Positions 46,932 through 57,654 of a stretch of DNA of 64,000 nt are shown here, one piece after another. Each line of letters opens with the position of its first letter. Position 1 is the first letter of the stretch. The notes beneath the pieces were generated by a model, which was given only the letters and a program-made list of their open reading frames with translations, made no database searches and was not told the origin of the DNA. Made by a program: the position numbers and the translations under genes. This DNA is from Utricularia gibba (taxonomy: Eukaryota > Streptophyta > Magnoliopsida > Lamiales > Lentibulariaceae), in contig CM007990.1 in assembly GCA_002189035.1 (NCBI GenBank), forward strand, positions 5,952,001 to 6,016,000, given 5' to 3'.

Positions 46932-48427
46932 ACAATTAGCTCCGGCTCGTGTTCCTGGTCCAAAGTCTGCAGCTTATTGATGTTGGGAGCGTTGTTTATT
47001 TACTCACCTTCGTCCCTCACTCATCAATGATGGATGTCCCCGCCGGGGACCCCTCTTGGTCCATTATCTCAGTACCACAACCGCGACCTCTCATTTTTCC
47101 ATTTCTTTTTCTCCCATATTTCCTCTTTTTAAAAAAAAAAAAAAAGAAGAGAAAAGAAAAGAAAAGAAAAGAAAATTCGCACACAACTTTCCAATTGGGG
47201 CTGCTTCGATTCCAATTGGGAGCTGCTTCGAAATGATGGAGGCGGAAAACTTTGGGGCTTTTGCGGGATTATTTTAGTGGAAGGGGGAAGCGTGGGTGAT
47301 GTTGGATAATCCTACGACATTCGTGTCATACAGTACGGGTACAGTGACAGACACGATGTAAGTGCGATATTAGAGAGAAGTGGGCTAATTGTGAGATTAG
47401 GGGAAAGTGGGGGGATCGAAAATGACTATTCAGATTTGTTGGTACTGGTCCCTTTAGGTTTATTATGTACCATTTCCAGCCCCACTAGCCTCCACTAATT
47501 TCCCCCTTTATTTTAATAGGTATTTGCAAACAAACCCCCTCTGCCACATGTCACCTAGAGACGCCCCCGTCTCCCCGTCTCCCAGACACCCGCCTCCTCT
47601 CTCTCTCTCTCTCTCTCTCTGCGTCTTTCGGGCTCGACAAGAACTAATTCTGCGTTTTATCAAACATAAACTAAAAATTCGAAGTAGTTCACTGTAATAA
47701 ATCGATACCAGAATCGGGGATGAGCTGCGCAACCCTAGTGTGCAGTGGCATCACCTAGCAAGAATGAGATTTACCGGAAGGTACCCTTCACTTTCACCCT
47801 ACAGGAGGGTAGTCGTCATTTACCTGTAAGCCGTCCCTAGATTTTGAGAATCCCACGTCCTCGAGATTACACCCACCAATCTCTGCAACTGGGAAAGCAG
47901 ATTACAAGCTACCAAAGACAAAAAGACACCGCTTTCACATGCATATATGCGGATACATAGAAAGAAATGTATGTTTTTTTTTTTTTCTATCTCGTTTTCA
48001 TATTTCATGCATGCCCATTACCTCGAAGATGGTCCCCTTGTGTTGGTACCCATAAATAAAAACACCATCTTCTTCATCTTCTTTTCAAAGTAGAAACGTC
48101 TTCGCTTTATTGTTCCCATTCTGTTAGATCGTTTTCGGGAGCCTTTTTAGAAAACAGATGTGTAGTACTCTGCTCTGCTCTCTTACAATTTGCTTTTGCT
48201 TTGGTGTTGCACTGATAACTCTGTGCTGCTTGCTAACCTTTTTAGCTGCAAACAGAGACCCTATGTCTAACACCTCTGCAGAATGTGCTGTATACCCTCT
48301 CTTAATTGCCTCATTTACTACCTTTGCTTTGCCATAAACGCCTCATAAAGGAAGCATCATTTTGTATTTCCACTGCCTTCCTCGGAGTTTCGGTCTCCAA
48401 AATTTGTTTCTGCAGTAGTAAGTGACC

Positions 48428-50215
48428 ATGAAAAAGCTCAAGACTTTCAGCTTTCCCGTTTTTGTCCTCTGCATGTTCTGTCTCACTGGTCCATCCGCCG
48501 GAGAAGATGAAGATTCCGCCGCGTCTCCGATGAAGGCATCGGAGAAAGCAGCTCTTTATTCTGCTATTCAGGGCTTCGTTGGAAAGGCGTGGAATGGCTC
48601 AGATCTTTATCCGGATCCCTGTGGCTGGACACCAATTCAGGTGAGAAAACACACCAAACCCCTTGCTTCATCACTCACCTTCTTCCTCTTGTATAGTCTG
48701 AGTAGTGTTTCATGGCGGCTGTAAGAAAGATGTTTTCTAAGCTACCTTTTTCTAGTATCAAATCAATGAACAGTAGCAACATACAAGAAGCAGAAGATGC
48801 CGGAATGGTTTTTTTTTTTTCGAATAAAAAGTCATGGATTTTCAACGGTCGTGAGGAAGAAATGAATGCACGCACCTTTTTACCTCTATTCCATCTTTTG
48901 TCGTTTCCCATATATCGGCAAGCCTACTTCACAAGATGGCTTTGCCTCTTCCATCTTCTCTGAACTGATGTCTCTAATTTCTCTGCAACCTCTAAAGAGA
49001 CAATGTTTGACTGCTCGACAGGGTGTCTCTTGCGATTTGATCAATGGGTACTGGTACGTAACTGAGATAAGCATCGGCCCGGTACACGACAACTCTCTAA
49101 CATGTGATGACAACGTGGAGTTCACCCCACATTTGTTTGCTCTAAGGCATCTGAAAACATTGTCCTTCTTCAACTGCTTCGTTTCAAAGGAGCGTTTGAT
49201 TTCGATTCCGACGGAGAAATGGGAGCTGCTGGGGGACACATTAGAGTCATTGGAGTTCCGGTTAAATCCAGGGCTCGGTGGACAAATACCAACCGCTTTT
49301 TGCGGGTTGAAGAAACTGAATTCTATGGTGCTGATGGAGAACGGACTTACTGGTGAGCTACCGGAAAATATTGGCTGCTTAGCCAATTTGAAAAGGATGA
49401 ATCTGGCTGGTAACTCCATCTCCGGTGCTATCCCCGCAAGTTTTGGTCAGATGAAGGAGCTGTTGATACTTGACTTGAGCAGGAACTCCATCTCTGGTGA
49501 ACTACCACCAGCTCTTGGTGGTATGATCTCACTGCTTAAGCTTGATCTGAGTGACAATCAGCTGGTGGGAACTATCCCTGAAATGCTTGGAAATCTGAAG
49601 AATCTCACACTTCTGGACCTTAGCAACAACAGATTTTCAGGTGGATTATCGAAAACAGTTCAAGAACTGAGCTCATTACAGGAACTGATCCTCTGCAACA
49701 ATCCAACGGGAGGGGAAATGACGAGCGTGCAATGGGAGAAGCTCATGAGTTTAACCGCACTAGATCTCTCAAACACGAGCCTAAGTGGTGGAATCCCAGA
49801 TTCGATCGGTGAGCTCAAGGCTCTGAGATTCTTGGGTCTCAATGACAACAATCTGATTGGAAATATCCCAGAAAAGCTTGAATCTTTACCAAACATCAGT
49901 TCGATCTATATTCAAGGCAACAACCTAACAGGGGAGCTCAAATTCTCTGACTGGTTTTACAGCAGGTTAGGCAAACGTTTCGGGGCATGGGGAAACGGAA
50001 ATCTCTGCTTCCCTTCCAGCACAATACGACAGAGCTACGCCCCTTTTGGAGTGAAGCAATGCACAGAAGATATCATAAAAAACGAGTCCCATCTAGAAGC
50101 ACATGCGGACAAGACTGGCTCGTTGCCGTCCCGAGCAGCATCGGTACATGGGATGGATGCATCTTTGGTTTCTTTAGCTATATTATGTCTCACAGCTCTA
50201 GCATTCCCCTTGTAA
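48428..50215 (+). CDS. PII-2: LRR cell-surface protein, PII-2 (Piriformospora indica-insensitive 2) type
   Basis: Two exons, 48428-48640 and 49022-50215, give 468 aa. The N-terminal signal peptide is hydrophobic (FPVFVLCMFCLTGPSAG). The pre-LRR block SDLYPDPCGWTPIQ-GVSCDL crosses the intron, as in PII-2 proteins. About nine plant extracellular LRRs follow (LxxLxLxxNxxxGxIP; for example LKRMNLAGNSISGAIP and LLKLDLSDNQLVGTIP). There is no kinase. The C-terminus is a hydrophobic tail (SLVSLAILCLTALAFPL) after a Ser-rich spacer, consistent with a GPI anchor. PII-2 was identified as needed for growth promotion by a root endophyte. The function here is inferred from family similarity. Confidence 0.93.
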
Positions 50216-51836
50216 TAATCCTAGAAACTAACCGAGTTTCGCTTGCGGCGTAAGCGGCATTTACACGAACACCTTGTGCTCAAATTTGTTTTCTGGGAAA
50301 ATGTACACTTTCTAGCATCCCAATACCTAGACCCAGATAGACATCAGTGATGAGGTCTCTGCAATTGGTAACTGAAATCATGGGTTTTCTGTTCAATCGA
50401 CCGGAACCACTCAATCGTGTAGATGATTCAGCCCGCACTCTGCGTAGTTCAATACCTGTACCTCGCTGTTACAGAACCCATATCATCCCATCCCGCACTA
50501 TCATGGAATAAATGAGAGCCTCTGCGTTCGTTGCGTTTGGACTCTGGCCTGCACCGTGAAGCTGAAGCTCTGACGTGAGAGCTTTGGCATGACTGCATCG
50601 TTACGCTAAACGAAGGTTTAACCACCTCCACCCACCACCTTCCAATTACATCTCACTGATTGGACTACATTAAAAATCACACGTGCATCCTTCATTATTC
50701 CATATTTTGATTCTCAATTTTTTATGTCCCTGTAGCAATATTCTTTCCAAAAAAACCCTCGTTCTACTTAATTCTCCAATGTCTTTGATCATTTGTATTT
50801 AAATAAATACGTATTATTTAATATCACGCTATATTTAATATAAATAAAAAAGTTAATCAAAGTATGTTTGATTTAAAAAAATATTTTTTTTGAAAAAACA
50901 TCATTTTAAGAATTGCATAAATGTTTAAAAATCATGCGTGCAATGGATAACATTCTTACAAACAAATTTAGGTTCCATTCGAGAACTTTGTAGAAAACAA
51001 TTACACGAAGAACAAACATAGATGACTTCTATTTAAAAAAATTAAAAATACTCAATTCTTACTTTGTTAGAATATTTATCAAAGATTTTTTTTTAAGAAA
51101 AAGAATAATTGCATTCCTTTTACTAATCATCACTCTTTATGCGGCAAAATATGTCCGTACAGAAGGCGACGAAGGCTGATGGGCCTTAATGCGTAAAAAC
51201 ATGCGAACGGGCTAGACACTGGTAGGCTGAACTAAATTGGGCTTTCATACGTAAAATGCCTGAGCCCAAGTTCACTTTTGGGGCCTGGCCCAAATATTTA
51301 TGGTGGGTCCGCTTCACAAATTACAATTAATTATTATTTTTGGCTCTCTGTCTCTGTCCCTGTCCCTGTCCCTGGCCCCATTGAGTGACCTAATTTGTTT
51401 TGTCGAATGCCATGTTCCATTAAAAGAATGCAAATTCTCATCAATTCAAAATGCACTTGAGATTTCATAAACTGATCCGTTACACGAAAATGTTAATCTT
51501 GATCAAACCTGATACAGCAGAGGCTAAAGAGGTACCCTTGCGACTTGCGAAGGCATGGGAATGATCCCATGACAACAAGGATTTTCGTTAGTATGAAACC
51601 TGTATCTCTGATTTGGTGATCCCGCAATCATAACAACAAACTTGTGTTTATTGGGAACGCAGGAGAAAATGCTGGCAGAATGACGTCCATCGCTCCTGGG
51701 CTGCTTAAGTTTTGGAATCTATACCAACTGATGGATATTATGTTGGAGGAAAAGGATGAGAACAATGTGAAGGTTTCAAAGCTCTGTTCTTGAAACTTTT
51801 ATTCCAGAATATTTAAAACTTGCAGTAGCATGACAG
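50216..51836. other. Intergenic region left of the retrotransposon
   Basis: 1.6 kb with no gene. 50690-51120 is strongly AT-rich. Several TGGGC(Y) motifs occur in 51180-51300, and a short run of CTGTCC/CTGTCT repeats lies at about 51350-51372. A segment at 51643-51706 resembles one at 57069-57119 (see findings). Confidence 0.4.
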
Positions 51837-52088
51837 TGAAGAAGTTCATACGTGTACAGAGCAAAGAGCACAACATAGGGAAACACTATTCATTGCCGCA
51901 AAAGAGGGAAAAAATTATAGTATTACATGAGATTAGTTCTATTTATATCTAAGGGTTCACGATACAAAAAATGGCTCAATTAATAAAGTCCATGGCTTCA
52001 TTTTTTCACCACAGAACCAACAGCATCCTTCACCGTAGATAGCTGCGGGTCTTGTTTACTTGACGACACCTCAAGGCGACGTTCAACA
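51837..52088 (-). repeat. 3' LTR of the copia element (252 bp)
   Basis: It aligns with 55393-55639 with seven substitutions plus one 6-bp and one 1-bp indel, about 97% identity outside the gaps. This suggests a fairly recent insertion. Confidence 0.93.
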
Positions 52089-53464
52089 GCCTCCTTGTCG
52101 ACTGAGGAGGTGAGGCTACAGAGGTCTGCTTCCTCTTTTACTCCAATTTGCTTTCTCAATCTTTCAAACTCAATCCTTCCAAGTGGTTTGGTAAGAATAT
52201 CTGCAAGCTGTTCCTTGGATTGGGTATATACCAAAGTGACGAATTTTGCTTTTACACCATGTCTGATGATATGAAACTTCACTTGCACGTGTTTAGCCTT
52301 GCTGAATTGACATGATTTGTTGGCTATCTGAATTGCAGACTGGATATCAATATGTAAGGGCGTCGCTTCTGTCTATGGAAATCCAATATCTTCCAGAAGT
52401 TGATGAAGCCATAAACACTGATTCGAGGCCAAAGATGCTGAAATGTACTCAACCTCAGTAGTGGATTGCGCAACAACATATTGTTTTTTTGTACACCAAG
52501 AAAATGGGATTTCATTGAGGTAAATAATATAAACCGATGTGCTCCTTGCATCTTGACTTCCTGCAAAGTCACTGTCAGTATATGCTCTGAGTCGTGGATA
52601 GGTTCCTTCATAGTATTGGTAGAAGATGCCAAAATCTGCTGTTCTTTTGATGTACCTCAGAACTCTTCGAGCATAATTTAGATGATTTGTTCTCAGATTC
52701 TTCATATATCTAAACAGGACATTAACACAATAGCATATGTCTGGCCTAGTTTGAGATAGAAAATTTAGGCTCCCAATTAGGCTTCGATATAGACTAGGAT
52801 CAGCTAACGGCTCACTCTCATCCATTGTTACTGTTTTCTTTGCTTCCATCGATGTTCTGCAACTGTTAGCATCAGTCATGCCAAATTTCATCACTAGCTC
52901 AAGTGCATATTTTTTTTGACTCAAAAAAATGCCGGTGTTCTTGGTCTGATGAACCTCTATACCGAGATAATAATGCATATGTCCCAAATTTGTCATTTTG
53001 AACTCAGTCTTGATTTTTTCCTTGAATTCACAAATCAATTTTGTATTGTTGAAGGTGATCAGCAGATCATCAACATAAATACTCACTAACAGTTTTTCAT
53101 CCCCATCAATTTTGTGATATAGAGTTTGCTCTCCAGATGCTGGAATCAATCCATGTGACTCGAAAAAAATATTTATGCACTCATTTCAAGCCCTTGGGGC
53201 TTGTTTCAAACCATACAATGCCTTTTTTAACTTCAAGACTTTATGTTCTTGTCCAGGTTTAATATAGCCTTCAGGTTGTTGACAATATATATCTTCTGTA
53301 ATGATTCCATTCAAGAATGCGGTCTTTACGTCCATGTGATGAACCTCCCAGTTTTGACTTGCCGTGATAGCAAGAAGGAGTTTAATAGTCTCTAAGCGGG
53401 TAATAGGAGCAAATATTTCATGGTAATTTACACCAGCTATTTGATGTGGAATACCTTCATTGCA
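51998..53464 (-). pseudogene. copia reverse transcriptase/RNase H remnant
   Basis: It begins mid-RT (the FAPITRLETIKLLL segment). It carries a stop near 53186, in the conserved ALYGLKQAPRAW block where Trp is expected. It resumes through the catalytic YVDD (IYVDDLLI) and the RNase H region (YTDSDFAG). A further frame break near 52370 precedes the conserved end (ADILTKPLG). The RT fingers and the integrase C-terminus are deleted. Confidence 0.88.
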
Positions 53465-54496
53465 TCATAGATCCGTGAAGGCTTTGGAGGTATACTCACC
53501 TCCATTATCAGATGGAAGCACTTTGATTTTCTTCTCACTTTGTTTTTCTGCCATGGCTTTAAGGAGTTTAAACTTGGTGATGGTTTCAGACTTTGATTGC
53601 AGAAAAAAAATCCAGCAGTATTTCGAAAAATCATCAATAAAAGTCAATAGATACTTACTACCATTCAATGAAGCTTCCTTGAATGGACCACATAAATCGG
53701 TATGAATCAACTCAAGTTTAGTAGTGCTGACTGTGTTGCTGATCCGGTATGACTTACGTACTGCTTTGCCTTTTTGACACGTATGACAACAAAAATCAGC
53801 AAATTTGATATCCTTTAATTCACTGATAATTCCATTTTGTTGCATGATCTTCATGTTGTTTATGCTGTAGTGTCCCGGACGTTTATACCATAACCGTGAG
53901 TCTTCTGAGACTAAAGAAGCTAGAATTAGAGGCTCCGGGAATCTCAATTTGTACAAGTTGTTGTGTAAGCACATGGCCACCATAGATTGAAGTTTGTTCG
54001 GACTTGTAATCATAACTCCTTCTTTTTTCAGTTGTAGATTGAATCCTTGACGTTGGAGTTGACCCATGCTGAGGAGATTTTGCACAATTTCATGTGCATA
54101 ACACACATTTTCGATAATGAAGAACCCGGTTTGAGCAGGTAGTCTAATAGTCCCTTTACCTAGAATCTTGATGGCATGTCCGGTTGATCCCCATACATTA
54201 CTATGAACAACTTCAGTTATGGACATGAAGTATTTTAAATCTGCACACACATGACAAGTGGCTCCACTATCCACGTACCATCCCTTTTGTGGTGGATCTA
54301 TTCTGGACATAAGAACGAATTTAGCATCATCAACATCTAGGAGAGATTTCTTTTGAACCTTCAAAATAGGTGAGTGCTGCGGATTGATCTTGTCCTGTGT
54401 TCTTATCTGACTTTGTTGTTTCGTTCTTAGTTGCTGTCTTTGTGGGACAGACTTTCTCGACGTGTCCTTTGGCCTTGCAATGACTGCATTTAGCAT
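53465..54496 (-). pseudogene. copia protease and truncated integrase
   Basis: The aspartic protease active site lies in WYVDSGATCHV. The GAG-pre-integrase zinc-binding region (H-H-C-C type, LWYKRPGHYS and CCHTCQKGK) follows. The integrase core starts at LELIHTDLCGPF and includes the second Asp region (SDNGGEY). The frame stops at TDL just after it, so the final catalytic Glu region is missing and the sequence joins RT directly. Confidence 0.88.
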
Positions 54497-55221
54497 CAGG
54501 GTGATATCAGCATAGCTCTGACTTATGAAATGGTTTCTTGCAATGCATCAGTGTGATTATCTCTGTCACAATAACTGCATTTTCTTGCTGTGAGTGTGGA
54601 TGAGTTACTTGCAGATCCTTTTCTTGTATTCTCGGATGCCGTATTTCCTTTTGTAAACAGCACAGATTCAACTTGGATATTGGAACTTCTTTTTTCATGA
54701 AGTTGCATGCGCTTCTCAGAGGACTGCAATTCGCCGATAAATTCAGAGAAAGTCATCTCTTCTTCATGCCCTGTAATCTTTCTGATTTTTTCTTCAAGTT
54801 CTATGGCACATAACTTAGCTTCAAAATGCTCTGGTAGACTCATCATGGCCTTCTCAATGACCTTGGAATCTGGAAGGTCTTCTCATAGCGCGCGAATCTC
54901 ATTAACGAGCTTGGATGTTCTGTCGGCGTACTGCTTGAGAGTCTCATGATCTCCCATCTTGTTTTGTTCGAATTCTTCCATTAAGCTTCGTATGTTGTAT
55001 TTTTTCATTTTGTCTCCACCTCCATATATCTCTTGTAACTTGTCCCATATCTGTTTGGGAGTACTGCATGTAGCTATTTTGTCAAAAACATCTTCAAATA
55101 GGGTAGCATGAAGAATAGTAACAGCAGCATACTTTGAGTCCTCAAACTGCTCGAACAACTTGAACTCGACATCTGTAGGCTCTTTGGGTAAGATGGGTGC
55201 AATGGGTTCTTTGATAACCAT
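54440..55221 (-). pseudogene. copia gag remnant (UBN2-type) with CCHC zinc knuckle
   Basis: It opens at 55221. The capsid-like region (EFKLFEQFEDSKYAAV, IWDKLQEIYGGGDK) is interrupted by a TGA at about 54883-54885, where a sense codon is expected, and continues in the same frame to about 54523. A frame break follows, and then a CCHC zinc knuckle of the form C-x2-C-x4-H-x4-C near 54445-54490. It is not translatable as one protein. Confidence 0.85.
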
Positions 55222-55392
55222 TGACCAAAGATGTTTTAGTTTAAGGTAAAGTGTTATCTTGAGAACCCATTAAGGATAGCTGCTACCAACAAATATTGGC
55301 AGCGTGAGTGCACCAATGGGATTCATGATAGCTACAACACCATTAAGATTGAAGCTTGAGCATAAGAATGGAAGACTGAAGCTCTGATACTA

Positions 55393-55639
55393 TGAAGAAG
55401 TTCATACGTGTACAGAGCAAAGAGCACAACATAGGGAAACACTATTCATTGCCGCAAAAGAGGGAAAAAATTATAGTATTACATGAGATAAATTCTATTT
55501 ATATCTAAGGGTTAATGATAACAAAAAACGGCTCAATTAATAAAGCCCATGGCTTCATTTTTTCACCACAGCAGCATCCTTCACCGTAGATAGCTGCGGG
55601 TCTTGCTTACTTGACGACACCTCAAGGCGACGTTCAACA
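55393..55639 (-). repeat. 5' LTR of the copia element (247 bp)
   Basis: Partner of the 51837-52088 repeat. It is followed on the minus strand directly by the primer-binding site. Confidence 0.93.
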
Positions 55640-55860
55640 TACAGCAGGCTCATTTTACAAGTCAAGGTGTTGTTCATCATACAACAGATTATGCAGAAGG
55701 CAGTAGTAGCACGGGATCTCTTCTTCCAGCCAGATCAGGGAGTACGAAGCCAAGGATAGGAGCAACCACCGCTACTATCGTCGACATCGAACTATAACAA
55801 CTTGCTGCGGAATCAAACATGACAAAGTAAGTTTTTACAGAAGCCATACGTGCGATTCAA

Positions 55861-56818
55861 CTATAAAGTAAGCCAAGATACGCATACGGAGTGACGATGG
55901 CGGTGGCAGTGGCAGTGGCAGTGGCGATGGCGGTGGCGGTTGCGGTTGCGGTGCTTGCCCATGGGTGAAAGGTGGAATGGGGGACGGATGTCGGGTTTGG
56001 GGGATGATGCTGGTGAACCCATAAAATTGTTTATAGCTTGTGAAATCTGCTCTTCGTCATAGAATTTGTAAGTCCCGAATATTAACACGCAGTAGGGAGC
56101 TAAAATGGCCCCGGCAGATTTTCCGGTGTTGTAGCAGCTTGCTCTCGCTTCAATGGCGGTGTCCAAGCACTGTGTGCAGTCATCAGTAGAGAGATCAGGC
56201 ATGCACTGAGCCACGGCGTAAATCGGAGGAACGGCGATGTCGTCCCATGTGATTTCCATCACTGATGCTTTCATGATGTGCGTACCAGCTGAGGCATTTT
56301 CGGCTAAACTTCTTAGTGCTGTATCCAGACTTTCCCCTGCTTCGGGAAGGCTCGGGCCAGCCCCTTCAAAAGTCTCGCAGCGTAGCGTATCATGGAGAGT
56401 GTCGAGCCATGATATGGTTAAGTTTGAGATTCGTAACATGCACCCCTCCGCCAGTTAACCGCGTTCTCTGAATAAGGGCAAGTCTGGTTTGCATCCGCCG
56501 CCGCGTCGGCGATGCATTGCCCACAATCCTGCAACCGCACGTCTGCACGGCAGAGTGCGGCGACGTCAACGAAGTCGGTGTCTGTGCCTTGCGTGGTGGA
56601 GTTGAATCCATATTCAGGCATGATGCGTACTCGTCCGCGCCACAGTAATGGTCAATCTCTTGAGCAAACATGGCAGTGATGGTGGTGCCGTGGAGGCTCA
56701 TCAAACCCAAATCCAACAGCATCTGTAAGATGATGAAATGGCGCAGCAACTGTCCACGAGACATCCCCATTCCCATTCCAGCCAGGACTGAATAATTTCG
56801 ATGTTCAGACAGGAGCAT
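55861..56818 (-). pseudogene. DUF26 cysteine-rich repeat secretory protein, broken by two frameshifts
   Basis: The N-terminus (hydrophobic leader, then EIDHYCGADEYAS) is in one frame. The first DUF26 motif C-x8-C-x2-C (CRADVRLQDCGQC) is in a second frame (from about 56621). The rest, with the second DUF26 motif (CMPDLSTDDCTQC), is in a third (from about 56439). Each junction fits one missing base. DUF26 proteins are secreted or plasmodesmatal and defence-related; the plain two-domain form lacks a kinase. No transmembrane segment follows. The C-terminus is instead an Arg/His/Cys-rich repeat from a GGTGGC/GATGGC minisatellite (about 55893-55955). The gene is probably non-functional unless both breaks are sequencing errors. 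Confidence 0.8.
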
Positions 56819-57654
56819 GTGTAATGAATATTAAATAAACAAATTGGGTCTCCGCGAAGACCCGAGTCTCCTCCCCGAAGACTTGCTGCATTAAGGCCCC
56901 CTTGGCAACCGTTCCCTAAATGATGAAAAAGGGTTAACTGTCTTCCTTTGTTTTGAGAACTGTACTCCCTAAATAAGATCTGGGGCAAATCACCCTTCTT
57001 GGATTGGTTTCAGAATGTGTTGGAAACTTGTGATGTGCTTAGTTTGACACACACAACACCAAAATGGTATGTGTTCATTGGAAACGCGATGGCAAATGGC
57101 GTCGCTTCTGGGCTCTTCAGTAAGATGGGATCTCTTTCTCTAGGATGCGTCCCCATTTCATAGAAGCACAGACACTGATATTGAAGTATTTCACTCATTC
57201 TCACGCCAATGATTCAACCATCCAGATCATTAAGACAAAGAGTGGACTTGTGTCTGTGACACTTGTCCTCCACATTTACGATTTTTACAAATGGATTTCT
57301 CGTCGCCACTATTCATCAAACTGCATGATTGTGTGGTTGTGGTTGATGCAATTGATCTCCAACAACATCACGAATTCCAATGCGTTGGCAATGCACTTGA
57401 TAGGCTAATGATGCATGCATAAGAGAAGAACCCTGAGATCGGATCGGAGCATGCGTTTCGATCATTAATACACAAGACGACATCTGAACGAACTAACTTC
57501 GCCTGCATTACTTACTCTTCATCAATGCTGCTGCAAATTGAGTCTACGCGAAGACTTGAGTCTCCCCGACGACTTGCAGATGGTGCCACTCGTCACAACC
57601 ACGATCACAGCCTTGGGGCAATCAAGTATCCTTGAAATTTTACTGGTTTGAGAT
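56819..57654. promoter_or_regulatory. Divergent promoter between the two DUF26 genes
   Basis: 836 bp with no gene. A roughly 45-bp element is present twice in direct orientation (56841-56886 and 57535-57577), and each copy contains the palindrome GTCTnCGCGnAGAC. 57069-57119 resembles 51643-51706. Confidence 0.55.

Larger units (their letters stand above)
45891..48427. other. 2.5-kb intergenic region rich in simple repeats
   Basis: Divergent promoters (RING gene leftward, LRR gene rightward). It holds the 29-bp repeat, (GGGAT)n plus (CCCTCT)n at 46879-46931, a poly-A/(GAAAA)n run at 47130-47175, and a (CT)n run at about 47595-47618. A TATA-like CATAAATAAAA near 48050 could serve the LRR gene. 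Short ORFs here have no recognisable content. Confidence 0.45.
51837..55639 (-). mobile_element. Ty1/copia LTR retrotransposon, internally deleted and non-autonomous
   Basis: A 3.8-kb element read on the minus strand, bounded by two LTRs that begin TG and end CA on either strand. Flanking 5-mers GACAG (51832-51836) and TACAG (55640-55644) are a near-perfect target-site duplication. The primer-binding site (complement of 55381-55392, TAGTATCAGAGC) is one mismatch from the usual initiator-Met tRNA site. A purine tract (complement of about 52089-52099) abuts the 3' LTR. Domain order is gag, protease, integrase, RT, RNase H, which defines copia. Stops, frame breaks and a deletion joining mid-integrase to mid-RT mean that it cannot encode a complete polyprotein. 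Confidence 0.95.

Noticed and set aside
46338-47277. ORFs within the repeat-rich intergenic region
   Set aside because: They are composed of simple-repeat translations (for example GMGWDGMG) and have no family features.
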